Made by a program: the position numbers and the translations under genes. A DNA stretch of 64,000 bases, taken from positions 5,239 to 69,238 of the forward strand of contig NZ_JOEZ01000037.1 of the NCBI RefSeq assembly GCF_000721175.1, read 5' to 3'. Below, piece by piece: positions 54,447 to 63,078 of the stretch; position 1 is the stretch's first letter; every line of letters starts with the position of its first letter. The notes beneath the pieces are model-generated. The model was not told the DNA's origin. It saw only the letters and a list, made by a program, of their open reading frames with translations, and made no database searches. This stretch comes from Streptomyces anulatus. GTDB lineage: Bacteria; Actinomycetota; Actinomycetes; Streptomycetales; Streptomycetaceae.

Positions 54447-55208
54447 ATGTACGCACCGGAGCGTCAGCAGGAGATCCTCCGCCTCGCCCAGGAGAGCGGC
54501 CGGGTCGACGTGCTGTCCCTGGCCGAGGAGTTCCAGGTGACGGCCGAGACCGTCCGGCGCGATCTCAAGGCTCTGGACCGGGCGGGACTGCTGCGCCGGG
54601 TGCACGGCGGGGCGATCCCCGTCGGACGGCTCGGCTTCGAGCCCGACCTCGCCGAGCGCGACGCCGTCGCCGCCGACGAGAAGGACCGCATCGCACAGGC
54701 CGCCCTCGCCGAGCTGCCCGCCGACGGCAATGTGATCGTCGACGCCGGGACCACGACCGCGCGGCTCGCCGCCGCCGTGCCGGTCGACGCGACGCTGACC
54801 GTGGTGACGCACGCGCTGCCGGTGGCCGCCCGTCTCGCCGACCACCCCGGGATCGCGCTGCACCTGGTGGGCGGCCGGGTCCGGCACCGTACCCGCGCGG
54901 CGGTCGACGCCTGGGCGCTGGGTTCGTACGCCGAGATCAACGCCGACGTGGTCTTCCTCGCCACCAACGGCTTCTCCCCCGACAGCGGTCTCACCACGCC
55001 CGACCTCGCCGAGGCCGCGGTGAAGCGGGCCGTGATCAAGGCGGCCCGCCGGGTCGTCCTGCTCGCCGACTCCGGCAAGTTCGGGCAGGAGCACTTCGCC
55101 CGCTTCGGCGATCTCACCGATGTGGACCTGCTCATCACCGACACGGGCCTCAGCCCCGACGACGCCCGCTCCATCGAGAGCCGGGGCACGGAAGTAGTAC
55201 GCGCATGA
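54447..55208 (+). CDS. fruR: DeoR-family fructose operon regulator
   Basis: 253 aa. DeoR HTH: YAPERQQEILRLAQESGRVD, VLSLAEEFQVTAETVRRDLK, then the LLRRVHGGAI hinge. The sugar-phosphate-binding domain has IVDAGTTTARLAA and RRVVLLADSGKFGQEHFARF. ATG 54447 gives the usual MYAPERQQ start; an ATG at 54426 adds a basic lead. First gene of the fru operon, overlapping fruK by 4 nt. The GAAAC-type direct repeats just upstream (54426-54445) are a candidate operator. Confidence 0.9.
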   Translation: MYAPERQQEILRLAQESGRVDVLSLAEEFQVTAETVRRDLKALDRAGLLRRVHGGAIPVGRLGFEPDLAERDAVAADEKDRIAQAALAELPADGNVIVDAGTTTARLAAAVPVDATLTVVTHALPVAARLADHPGIALHLVGGRVRHRTRAAVDAWALGSYAEINADVVFLATNGFSPDSGLTTPDLAEAAVKRAVIKAARRVVLLADSGKFGQEHFARFGDLTDVDLLITDTGLSPDDARSIESRGTEVVRA

Positions 55209-56152
55209 TCCTCACCGTCACCCCCAACCCCAGCCTTGACCGGACCTACGAGTTGCCCGGCCTGACCCGCGGCACCGTGCTGCGGGCCACGGCGGACCGC
55301 GTCGACCCTGGCGGCAAGGGCGTCAACGTCTCCCGCGCGGTCGCGGCGGCCGGACACCGCACCGTCGCCGTCGCCCCGATGGGCGGCCCGGAGGGCGCGC
55401 TGCTCGCCCGGCTGCTCGGTGATCTCGGCATCGAGGCCGTCGGCGTGCCGATCACCGGGAACACCCGGATCAACGTCACGCTCGTCGAACCCGACGGCAC
55501 CCTCACCAAGGTCAACGCGGCGGGTCCCGAACTGAGTCCGGCCGAGGCGGAGGACGTCCTCGAAGCGGTACGGGTCCACGCGCCCGCCGCCGACTGGATC
55601 GCCTGCTGCGGGAGCCTGCCGCGCGGACTGCCGCCGCGGTGGTACGCGGAGCTGGTCAAGCGGAGCCACCGGGCCGGTGCGCGGATCGCGCTGGACACCT
55701 CCGGAGCCGCGCTGACCGCCGCGCTGGACCGGGGACCCGACGTGATCAAGCCCAATGCCCAGGAGCTCGCCGAGGCGGTCGGCCGGCCGCTCGCCACGGT
55801 GGGCGACGCCCTGAAGGCCGCCGAGGAGCTGCGCGAGCGCGGCGCCCGGTCGGTGCTGGCGAGCCTGGGCGCGGACGGGCAGCTGCTGGTCGAGGCGTCG
55901 GGCGCGTATTTCGCCACCGCCCCGGTGGCCGCCGTGCGCAGCAATGTCGGCGCCGGGGACGCCTCCCTGGCCGGCTTCCTGGCGGCGGGCGGGCAGGGCC
56001 CGGAGGCGCTCACGTCGGCCGTCGCCCACGGAGCCGCGGCCGTGCAGCTGGCCGGAAGCCTGATGCCCACCCCGGCCGACCTCGATCTGCCGTCGGTCGT
56101 GACCACCTCCGACGTACCGCTGGACCGCGCGCTGACGGAGCCCGCCCCATGA
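55205..56152 (+). CDS. fruK: 1-phosphofructokinase
   Basis: 315 aa PfkB-family kinase converting fructose 1-phosphate to fructose 1,6-bisphosphate. The N-terminus TVTPNPSLDRTYELPGLTRG and DRVDPGGKGVNVSRAVAAAG contacts the sugar phosphate. The C-terminal signature NVGAGDASLAGFL holds the catalytic Asp and anion hole. Its ATG overlaps the fruR stop (ATGA), so the genes are coupled. Confidence 0.93.
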   Translation: MILTVTPNPSLDRTYELPGLTRGTVLRATADRVDPGGKGVNVSRAVAAAGHRTVAVAPMGGPEGALLARLLGDLGIEAVGVPITGNTRINVTLVEPDGTLTKVNAAGPELSPAEAEDVLEAVRVHAPAADWIACCGSLPRGLPPRWYAELVKRSHRAGARIALDTSGAALTAALDRGPDVIKPNAQELAEAVGRPLATVGDALKAAEELRERGARSVLASLGADGQLLVEASGAYFATAPVAAVRSNVGAGDASLAGFLAAGGQGPEALTSAVAHGAAAVQLAGSLMPTPADLDLPSVVTTSDVPLDRALTEPAP

Positions 56153-56264
56153 CCCCCGCACCACCCGGCACCCCCGCAACTCCCGTACGGACCGCACCCG
56201 TACGAGCCCGCCGCCCCGTCCCCCCGAGCCGCCGCACGGCGGTCCCCGAGCAAGGAGCACCGCG

Positions 56265-58277
56265 ATGAGTGAGCTGATCACCGCGGAACTGGTCGACCTC
56301 GATCTGTCCGCCACAACGAAGGACGCGGCCGCGAGGTCGCTCGCCGAGCGGATGGTGGCCGCGCGCCGGGTCACCGATCTCGACGGCTTCCTGGCCGACG
56401 TCGCGGCCCGCGAGGCGCAGATGCCGACCGGCCTCGACGGCGGCATCGGCATCCCGCACTGCCGCAGCGAGCATGTGAGCGCCCCGACGCTGGCCTTCGG
56501 GCGCAGCGCGGCGGGCATCGACTTCGGGGCGGCCGACGGTCCGGCGGATCTGGTCTTCCTCATCGCGGCCCCGGCCGGGGCCGACGACGACCACCTCACC
56601 ATCCTGTCGGGCCTGGCCCGCAGGCTGATGGACCCGGAGTTCACCGCCGCGCTGCGCGCCGGAACGGACCCGCGGGCGGTGGCCGCGCTGATCCGGGGCG
56701 AGGAACCCGCGGAGGCACGGGCGGAGGAGTCCGCGCCGGAGCAGGCGGAGGCGCAACCCACCGGAGCGGCCGAGAGCGCCCCCTTCCGGATCGTCGCCGT
56801 CACCTCCTGCCCCACCGGCATCGCCCACACCTACATGGCCGCCGAGTCCCTGGCCGCCGCCGGCCGCGCCGAGGGGGTCGAGGTGACGGTGGAGACCCAG
56901 GGCTCGGCCGGTTTCAAGAAGCTGGACCCCGCCGTCGTCGCGGCGGCGGACGCCGTGATCTGGGCGCACGACGTGGAGGTCCGGGAGAAGGCCCGTTTCC
57001 AGGGCAAGCCGCTGGTCGACGTCGGGGTGAAGGCGGGCATCAACCGGCCCGCCGAGCTGATCGCCGAGGCCCGCCGCAAGGCGGAGCGCGGGGAGATCGC
57101 AGCCGTGGCCGAGACCGACGGATCCGCCGGATCCGGTGACGGGGACGGAGCCGGCGCGGATCACGCGCACTTCGGCGTCCGGCTCCGTACGTATCTGATG
57201 TCCGGCGTGAGCTACATGGTGCCGTTCGTCGCGGCGGGCGGTCTGCTGATCGCCCTGTCGTTCGCCATCGGCGGCTACGAGATAGCGAGCGCCAAGTCGG
57301 TGGCCGACCAGTTCGTCTGGGGCGAGGCGGACAGCTGGGCCGCGCTGCTCAACCAGATCGGCTCGGCGGCCTTCGCGTTCCTGGTGCCGGTGCTGGCCGG
57401 GTACATCGCGTACGGGATGGCGGACCGGCCCGCGCTGGTGCCCGGTTTCGTCGGCGGTGCCATCGCGCTCACGGTGAACGCCGGGTTCCTCGGCGGTCTG
57501 GTCGCCGGTCTGCTGGCCGGTGCGGTGGTGATGGCCATCCAGCGGGTCCCGGTCCACGCGACCCTGCGCGGCATCATGCCGGTCCTGGTGATCCCCCTGA
57601 TCGCGTCGGCGGTCGTGGGCTTCCTGATGTTCATCGTGGTCGGCAAGCCCATCGCCTCGTTGCAGAACGCGCTCACGGACTGGCTGAACGGTCTGTCCGG
57701 CTCCAACGCGGTGATCCTCGGCGTCGTCCTCGGGCTGATGATGTGCTTCGACATGGGCGGCCCGCTGAACAAGGTGGCGTACGCCTTCGCGGTCGGCGGT
57801 CTGGCCGACCCGACCGACGGCAGCCTCAAGGTGATGGCCGCGGTCATGGCCGCCGGGATGGTCCCGCCGCTGGCGATGGCGCTCGCCACCACCGTACGCA
57901 GGAAGCTGTTCACCAAGGCCGAGCGCGAGAACGGCCGGGCGGCCTGGGTACTGGGCGCCTCGTTCATCACCGAGGGCGCGATCCCCTTCGCCGCCGCCGA
58001 TCCGCTGCGGGTCATCCCGTCGGTGATGGCGGGCGGCGCGGTCACCGGCGCCCTGTCGATGGCCTTCGGCGCGACCCTGCGCGCTCCGCACGGCGGCGCC
58101 TTCGTCGTCCCGCTGATCGGTGAGCCGTACCTCTACCTGCTCGCCATCGCCGCCGGGACGCTGGTGGCGACCGCGCTCGTCGTCCTGCTCAAGGGCGCAC
58201 GCCGGTCGGCACCGGACCCGGCCGGGGACGCGGGGGCCGCGGGCCCCGGCGACTCCCGGGTCACGGTCGCCGCCTGA
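56265..58277 (+). CDS. fruA: Fructose PTS permease EIIABC
   Basis: 670 aa. EIIA occupies about 1-145 with phospho-His65 (GIGIPHCRSEH). A Glu/Ala linker leads to EIIB with Cys182 (AVTSCPTGIAHTYMAAESLA). EIIC (about 300-650) has the usual membrane helices, beginning YLMSGVSYMVPFVAAGGLLI, and the sugar-site segment GASFITEGAIPFAAADPLRV. It imports fructose as fructose 1-phosphate, which FruK then uses. AGGAG lies 7 nt before the ATG. Confidence 0.95.
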   Translation: MSELITAELVDLDLSATTKDAAARSLAERMVAARRVTDLDGFLADVAAREAQMPTGLDGGIGIPHCRSEHVSAPTLAFGRSAAGIDFGAADGPADLVFLIAAPAGADDDHLTILSGLARRLMDPEFTAALRAGTDPRAVAALIRGEEPAEARAEESAPEQAEAQPTGAAESAPFRIVAVTSCPTGIAHTYMAAESLAAAGRAEGVEVTVETQGSAGFKKLDPAVVAAADAVIWAHDVEVREKARFQGKPLVDVGVKAGINRPAELIAEARRKAERGEIAAVAETDGSAGSGDGDGAGADHAHFGVRLRTYLMSGVSYMVPFVAAGGLLIALSFAIGGYEIASAKSVADQFVWGEADSWAALLNQIGSAAFAFLVPVLAGYIAYGMADRPALVPGFVGGAIALTVNAGFLGGLVAGLLAGAVVMAIQRVPVHATLRGIMPVLVIPLIASAVVGFLMFIVVGKPIASLQNALTDWLNGLSGSNAVILGVVLGLMMCFDMGGPLNKVAYAFAVGGLADPTDGSLKVMAAVMAAGMVPPLAMALATTVRRKLFTKAERENGRAAWVLGASFITEGAIPFAAADPLRVIPSVMAGGAVTGALSMAFGATLRAPHGGAFVVPLIGEPYLYLLAIAAGTLVATALVVLLKGARRSAPDPAGDAGAAGPGDSRVTVAA

Positions 58278-58324
58278 ACAACCGCACACACCCCTTCCGC
58301 ACGTCCCTTCCCAAGGAGTGATCC

Positions 58325-58597
58325 ATGCACCAGCAGACCGTCGTCATAGCCTCCCGCAGCGGGCTGCACGCCCGTCCGGCGTCGCTGTTCGTCAAGGCCG
58401 CCGCCCGCCAGCCGGTCAAGGTGACCATCGCCCGCGAGGGCCGCGACCCGGTCGACGCCCGCAGCATGCTCGCGGTGCTGGCCCTGGCCGCCCCCCACGG
58501 GGAGACCGTGGTGCTCAGCGCCGAGGGCGACGGGGCGCGGGCGGCGGTCGAGGAACTGGCCGAGCTGCTCGCGCAGGATCTCGACGCCGCCGTCTGA
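58325..58597 (+). CDS. ptsH: HPr phosphocarrier
   Basis: 90 aa. Active His15 in SRSGLHARPASLFVK, and a Ser at position 47 (VDARSMLAVL) matching the regulatory Ser of HPr. It passes phosphate from Enzyme I to FruA. The AAGGAG at 7 nt supports ATG 58325. It lies 47 bp after fruA, so the fru operon carries its own HPr; EI is not in the window. The general ptsH of Streptomyces is usually elsewhere, so this may be the only or an additional copy. Confidence 0.9.
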   Translation: MHQQTVVIASRSGLHARPASLFVKAAARQPVKVTIAREGRDPVDARSMLAVLALAAPHGETVVLSAEGDGARAAVEELAELLAQDLDAAV

Positions 58598-58704
58598 TGT
58601 CCGTCCCTCGCTCCTGCGATACGGCCGTTCAGGCTCATGCCGAGGCTGAGGAACATCGGCTCCGCCCGGCTGTACCGTCCGGCGGCCGGGAGGACGACAA
58701 CTGA

Positions 58705-58800
58705 CCGAACCTCGCGCCGGTGCTGCCGACCAAGACCGTCAGCTGGGACCTGATCCGCCAGCAGTACGACCAGTGCGTGAAGTACACCACGGAGGGGCGG
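58705..58800 (+). pseudogene. Tn3-family transposase scrap
   Basis: VLPTKTVSWDLIRQQYDQCV followed by KYTT is the conserved (I/V)-W-(D/E)-L-I-x-Q-Q-Y-D-Q-M-V-K-Y-A block near the C-terminus of Tn3 transposases. It is cut sharply at about 58800, just where the conflict operon ends. About 30 residues remain. Confidence 0.65.
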
Positions 58801-58806
58801 TCGACG

Positions 58807-59250
58807 TCAGGGCCGGGTGCGGCGTTCGTGGAGGTCTGCGGCCGTGTCGAGGATGCGGTCGATACCGGCCGCGACGCCGGCGTCCGTGTTGGTCAGGTAC
58901 CGCAGGATCGCCGCGCCGGCCCCGGACACCGCCGCGGGAGGCACTGGGAACGTCCGGAAGAGCAGTGGGAGTCCGTAGATCTCGCGGAGGATCTCCTCCA
59001 CGACGAATTCGTTGACCGGTCGCCGCTCCCTGCGGTGCCGGGCTGCGACCTCGTCACTGAACGCCACGATGTCCTCGATCCCGCACCGGTCGCCCAGCCG
59101 TGGCGCGAGGAGCACGGCGGCTACGGAGACGAGGAAGTCGTTGAAGGCGATTCTGTCGTCCGGTGAGAGGGCGTCGTTGAGCGCCTTCGCCCTTCGGTCC
59201 TTGAGGACGAGGCATCTGACCTGGTCGCGGAACCGTGGTTCGACAGGCAT
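58807..59250 (-). CDS. Unrecognised protein of the EACC1-caspase operon, 147 aa
   Basis: PVEPRFRDQVRCLVLKDRRA, LSPDDRIAFNDFLVSVAAVL, RPVNEFVVEEILREIYGLPL and ILRYLTNTDAGVAAGIDRIL suggest an all-helical protein with no membrane segment. ATG 59250 follows AAGG, 12 bp after the previous gene's stop. Fourth and last gene of the operon. In conflict systems of this type the accompanying small helical proteins are often adaptor or effector-associated domains; that role is inference, and I do not recognise the family. Confidence 0.7.
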   Translation of the reverse strand: MPVEPRFRDQVRCLVLKDRRAKALNDALSPDDRIAFNDFLVSVAAVLLAPRLGDRCGIEDIVAFSDEVAARHRRERRPVNEFVVEEILREIYGLPLLFRTFPVPPAAVSGAGAAILRYLTNTDAGVAAGIDRILDTAADLHERRTRP

Positions 59251-59262
59251 GTCGGCCGCCTT

Positions 59263-59550
59263 CTACTCGACGTAGGTGAAACTCATGAGGACGTCGAGCA
59301 CGGCGTCCTCGAACGACTCGTGTCTGCCCATCTCGTCCAGTCGGAAGAGTCCGGTGTTCCGTACGACGGCGAAGGCCGACCACAGTCCCAGGTGGTGGTC
59401 CACCCGTCCGGCGTGGAACGTCTCCCCGCCGTCTTCGAGGACGACGCCGACGATCTCCTCGCCGGGGCGCGCGTCCGGCTGCGGCCGAAGCGAGAACCGG
59501 TGGCGTTCGAGGGACTGCCGGAGTTCCGTACTGACTTCGGGAATCGTCAC
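59263..59550 (-). CDS. Unrecognised protein of the EACC1-caspase operon, 95 aa
   Basis: TIPEVSTELRQSLERHRFSL, GEEIVGVVLEDGGETFHAGR, and LGLWSAFAVVRNTGLFRLDE indicate a mixed alpha/beta protein with a helical start. A GTG start at 59550 lies 33 bp after the caspase stop. Soluble. Third gene of the operon. No family recognised; it could be an adaptor or immunity part. Confidence 0.7.
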   Translation of the reverse strand: MTIPEVSTELRQSLERHRFSLRPQPDARPGEEIVGVVLEDGGETFHAGRVDHHLGLWSAFAVVRNTGLFRLDEMGRHESFEDAVLDVLMSFTYVE

Positions 59551-59583
59551 GTCGCCCTTCCTTGTCCTGGGTCACGGTTCGGG

Positions 59584-61125
59584 TCACTGCGCCGCGCGAA
59601 GGAGTCCGGCAGCGTGGTCGCGGAGCCTCCCCGGGCCGACGGCCTCGTAGTAGTCGCGCGCCGCGCGCGCGAGGTTCGCCCTGGGTGGCAGCAGGGCGAG
59701 GAAGTCGACGAGGACGCGCCCTTGTTCCATGTCGTCGAGGATGGCCCACTCACCGTGAGGTCCGCCGCAGGCGTCGAGGAGGACGTCGAGGCACTGGGCG
59801 GTTGCCAGCGGTTCGCTGCCGTCCCAGTCGGCCAGCCATCGTTGTCGTAACGCCTCGGCGGCGAGACCGGAGAGAGTGGGCGCCGCGGGCGCCGGGCGCG
59901 CGGGTTCCGGCTCCTCCTCACTCCTCGCGTCCGCGGGCTCGCGGGACGTGTCGATCCCGAGGCGGATGCGTTGCCGGAGTCCGATCAGCCGCTCCTGGGC
60001 CGCGCCGTTGCCCCGGCGCGCGGCGAGGTCGTACCAGTACACGGCCTGGTCCGCGTCGTTGTACTGCTCCTCGTAGAGCTGTCCGAGGTGCAGTGGACCG
60101 ACCGGGTCGCCGGCTTCCGAGGCCTTCGAGTACCACTGCGTGGCCTCCAAGAGCTTCGCCCTGTCGACAGGTCCTGGCTCGACACCCTGCATTCTCGCCT
60201 GGACCCGGCCCTCGGCGATCTGCCCGAGCCGGTTCATCGAGGGGGCGTGTCCGGCTTCGGCCGCCGCCCGGTACATCGCGGCGATCACCGGCAGCCGCTC
60301 GACTCCCTCCTTGGTCTCACGGCGGTACGCCTCGTGGAAGACGGTGTCAGGGTCGGCGCCGGGTTCGGGCGGGGCGTCGGGGGCGTTGTTGCGGGCGAAC
60401 ACCCAGCCAGCGGCGTGATCCTCGATGCGGCGGCCCGGCTCGGGTCTGCCGTCCTCAACCAGTTGGTCGGCGACCACGCCGAAGATGTGGTCGAAGGTGA
60501 GACCGGCCGGTCCGCCAGGGACGCCCTCCTGCACCGTCTGAACGAGGGCCTTGGTGAAGTACGTCTGGGCGCCGATGACTTCTTCCTTCTCGTGCCAGGA
60601 GGCCTCGAAGGCGCTGCTGCTCATCAGTACGTAGGCGCCGGACACCGGGGGCAGGCGGGTGGCGGAGAGGCGACCGTATTCCTCCGTGGCGAGCCCCGCG
60701 TAGCAGCAGTCGAGCACCGCGATCTTGACCGCGGCTCTGCTGGCCCGGAACGCGTCCCGCACCGCCTCGAACGACAAGCCCGTGGCGGCCGTGAAGTTGG
60801 GATCGGTTCGGGTGTCGCCCACGGCGAGACACAGCCGCTCGCGGTGGTCGTAGATCCCGTGTCCGACATAGTAGAAGAGCGCGACGTCGGTGGCCTGAAG
60901 GAACGTCTCGATGAGTTCGACGTGGGTCGTGCCGAGGGTGGGGCGGTTGTTGAGCAGCTTGATGGAATCACGAGGCCACGAGCCGCACACCGGGTCCTGC
61001 AGCAGTTCCCGCATCCGGTGGTAACTGCGTCCGACTGCGGGGACGTCGTCGAAGTCCCGGTAGTCCCAGGTGCCCATGAGGACCGCACGTGACCGGGAGT
61101 AGTCCCGGTTCGCCAGGTTAGTCAT
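59584..61125 (-). CDS. Caspase-Sel1 repeat protein, EACC1-associated
   Basis: 513 aa. The caspase-like peptidase domain spans 1-240: RAVLMGTWDYRDFDDVPAVG, His89 in LFYYVGHGIYDHRERL, and Cys140-Cys141 in IAVLDCCYAGLATEEYG, the second Cys aligning with metacaspase DSCHSG. A linker leads to two or three Sel1/TPR-like repeats (ATQWYSKASEAGDPVGPLHL, GQLYEEQYNDADQAVYWYDL). A helical C-terminus ends the protein. The start overlaps the EACC1 stop (ATGACTAA). Such caspases act as toxic effectors in conflict systems (established for the class). Confidence 0.88.
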   Translation of the reverse strand: MTNLANRDYSRSRAVLMGTWDYRDFDDVPAVGRSYHRMRELLQDPVCGSWPRDSIKLLNNRPTLGTTHVELIETFLQATDVALFYYVGHGIYDHRERLCLAVGDTRTDPNFTAATGLSFEAVRDAFRASRAAVKIAVLDCCYAGLATEEYGRLSATRLPPVSGAYVLMSSSAFEASWHEKEEVIGAQTYFTKALVQTVQEGVPGGPAGLTFDHIFGVVADQLVEDGRPEPGRRIEDHAAGWVFARNNAPDAPPEPGADPDTVFHEAYRRETKEGVERLPVIAAMYRAAAEAGHAPSMNRLGQIAEGRVQARMQGVEPGPVDRAKLLEATQWYSKASEAGDPVGPLHLGQLYEEQYNDADQAVYWYDLAARRGNGAAQERLIGLRQRIRLGIDTSREPADARSEEEPEPARPAPAAPTLSGLAAEALRQRWLADWDGSEPLATAQCLDVLLDACGGPHGEWAILDDMEQGRVLVDFLALLPPRANLARAARDYYEAVGPGRLRDHAAGLLRAAQ

Positions 61126-61495
61126 CGCCGAGCAGGCGGTCGGTGATCTCGACGGCCTTCTCGGGGTTTGGAAGGTTCTTGCCGTCGAAGGTCACGGATC
61201 GGTCCCCCCGGGTGATGGTTACGCTCACGGACGATCGTCTGGATCTGATGAACGCTGGCAGGCTGCGGATCACGACGGTGAGCACTGCCGCGGACGGCAC
61301 GAGCAGGTGCAGCGTCTCGGCGACGCCCAGCTTGCCATCCTCCGGGCCGGAGCGGTGCCGGTTGACGGTCGCGTCCGGGATCGTGCTGAGGCGGCGGAAC
61401 AGCGGACCGACACTGGCCGGCTCGGAGACTGTCACCGCACAGGCGAACGGTACTTCGGCGGCGTCCGGGGCGGTGTCGGAATGCGGTTCGCTCAT
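61118..61495 (-). CDS. Effector-associated constant component EACC1
   Basis: 125 aa. The C-terminal half (VLTVVIRSLPAFIRSRRSSV, SVTITRGDRSVTFDGKNLPN) matches EACC1: a membrane-helix-like stretch, R-x-R-R-S-x-V-x-V-x-I, then R-S-V-T-(F/L)-D. EACC1 is the marker subunit coupled to variable effectors (caspases, trypsins, TIR and others) in actinobacterial and other NTP-dependent conflict systems. GGAG precedes the ATG. First gene of the operon and coupled to the caspase. Confidence 0.85.
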   Translation of the reverse strand: MSEPHSDTAPDAAEVPFACAVTVSEPASVGPLFRRLSTIPDATVNRHRSGPEDGKLGVAETLHLLVPSAAVLTVVIRSLPAFIRSRRSSVSVTITRGDRSVTFDGKNLPNPEKAVEITDRLLGDD

Positions 61496-61558
61496 CGGGG
61501 TCTCCAGGTCGATGGTCTGCTCGGCTCCGGCTCGGTCTCCGTGGGGGTGTGCGTGTCC

Positions 61559-61774
61559 TCAGACCTCCACCCGCCGGACCAAGTTGTAGTACAGCGAGAT
61601 GTCCTCGGGACCGTGCAGGCGGATGTCTTCACCGTCGCCGCTCACCGCGCAGACCCACCCGGGTGGAGCGGAGTGATCGGGCTCGGCGAGGGTGAAGGGA
61701 CCTTGTCCGTTGATGGCCCACACGGTGCTGCCGAGGCCCACGGTGTGACCGTCCTTGGTCCGGTAGGTAGCCAT
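61559..61774 (-). CDS. Hypothetical protein, 71 aa
   Basis: MATYRTKDGHTVGLGSTVWA, GPFTLAEPDHSAPPGWVCAV and a GPEDISLYYNLVRRVEV end. Small, beta-rich, soluble. It lies 63 bp upstream of EACC1 and 10 bp after the end of the recombinase relic, so it may lead the operon's transcript. No family recognised. Confidence 0.6.
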   Translation of the reverse strand: MATYRTKDGHTVGLGSTVWAINGQGPFTLAEPDHSAPPGWVCAVSGDGEDIRLHGPEDISLYYNLVRRVEV

Positions 61775-61783
61775 GCAGCAGTC

Positions 61784-62425
61784 CTACCACCGCTCCTGCC
61801 CGTGCGTCGGCCCTTTCACGGAACGCCCGTACAGGCCGACCGAAAGTCGTGCCTGTCCACGCCTCAGTCCGGCCTGCGACATCAGTTTCGATGCGGTGTA
61901 GTTACGCGCGGTGGGCGCGAACTTGCGGCAGGTTGCCAGCTCGCCGCCCCGGCCGGTGAACGGTGTCTTGATCTCCGGCTCGGTCGGCGGGATCCGCAGG
62001 GCGGCGTCCCTGGATCCCCGAGGCCGGTTCATCTCGTCGATCGGGCACTCGACGACCCGCCGGGTCATCCGATGGATCTCGACCTTGTGCCGCAGCTCCA
62101 GGAACAGGAAGTACGTGGTCAGCGCCTGCGCGCGGGCCGGCCGGGTGCCGCTCGGCGAGCCCCGCAGCACCTTCCCGAAGTACCCGTCGGCATCGGCCGG
62201 GTCCAGATCCCACAGCGGCCGGCCGAACCAAGCCCGCGTCTGGTCCAGGTGCCCGACGTCCCCACGGATGTTGCCGTCCGCCAGCCCCGCCGAAGCCCGC
62301 GCGAGAACGAACCCGGCGAGCACGTCGGTCTCGAACTGCTCCAGTTCCTCCGTCGAGACCGGACCACGGAACTCGCGCAGATCGCGTACGGCTGCCGGCG
62401 CCAACCCGAGCCTCCTCACCTTCAC
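61784..62425 (-). pseudogene. Tyrosine recombinase, N-terminal part only
   Basis: The SAM-like core-binding domain is complete (LEQFETDVLAGFVLARASAG, NIRGDVGHLDQTRAWFGRPL, YFGKVLRGSPSGTRPARAQA, LTTYFLFLELRHKVEIHRMT). The start of the catalytic domain follows (LATCRKFAPTARNYTASKLM), then the protein ends in unrelated residues. The R-H-R-Y catalytic set is absent. This 213-aa remnant of a streptomycete phage-type integrase flanks the conflict operon. Confidence 0.7.
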
Positions 62426-62616
62426 CCCGATCGCAGGTCGATCGGACGGAGTGAGAACGCTTCAGGAATCCTGAAGCTACGTCACCGGCTCGAAGAACAC
62501 CCCAAGGAGACAGAACACCTGGACACGGGGACGAGGACTCAGCAGGGCTCAAGGGAACTCATGGGACGTCGCACATGCGTACCACCGGCGGCTGCCGGGT
62601 CGTTAGATTGGGATAC

Positions 62617-63078
62617 GTGACCGAGACGTGGAACGCCTCCGACCCGGCCGTCCTGGCCCTTCCCTCCGGACGACTGGTACGCGGCCGGGGTCTGCGCAAG
62701 CCCCTGCCCGCAGGCCCCGAACCGGACTTCGCCGTCCATCTCCTGGGGCGCACTCCGCCCTCGGTCGCCTGGGAGTCGCGCTGGCTGCGGTGGCCGGACT
62801 TCCGGCTCCCGGCGGACCGGGCGGCGGCGCGGGACCTCCTTGGGGAGGTCTGGGACCGGGCGGCCGGCGAACGGGTCGAGGTGGCCTGCGGCGGCGGGAT
62901 GGGCCGCACCGGGACGGCACTGGCCTGCCTGGCCGTCCTGGACGGGGTCCCCGCCGAGGAGGCGGTGGCGTTCGTGCGCACCGGCTACCACCCACGGGCG
63001 GTGGAAACACCCTGGCAGCGCCGGTACGTGCGGAACTTCGGGCCGCGGCGCCACGCTCTCCGTGGACAGAACAACTAG
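62617..63078 (+). CDS. Protein-tyrosine/dual-specificity phosphatase
   Basis: 153 aa. The P-loop VACGGGMGRTGTALACLAVL matches CX5R(S/T), and the general acid could be the Asp in RWPDFRLPAD. It removes phosphate from Tyr/Ser/Thr proteins. A GTG start at 62617 lies only a few bases after TAGATT, a -10-like box, so the transcript may be leaderless. Its stop overlaps the signal peptidase stop by 4 nt. Confidence 0.82.
   Translation: MTETWNASDPAVLALPSGRLVRGRGLRKPLPAGPEPDFAVHLLGRTPPSVAWESRWLRWPDFRLPADRAAARDLLGEVWDRAAGERVEVACGGGMGRTGTALACLAVLDGVPAEEAVAFVRTGYHPRAVETPWQRRYVRNFGPRRHALRGQNN

Noticed and set aside
54464..58289. 788- and 759-aa open frames antisense to the fru operon
   Set aside because: Opposite well-identified fruR/fruK/fruA and rich in Ser/Arg/His or Gly/Asp/Arg as expected for shadows of high-GC genes.
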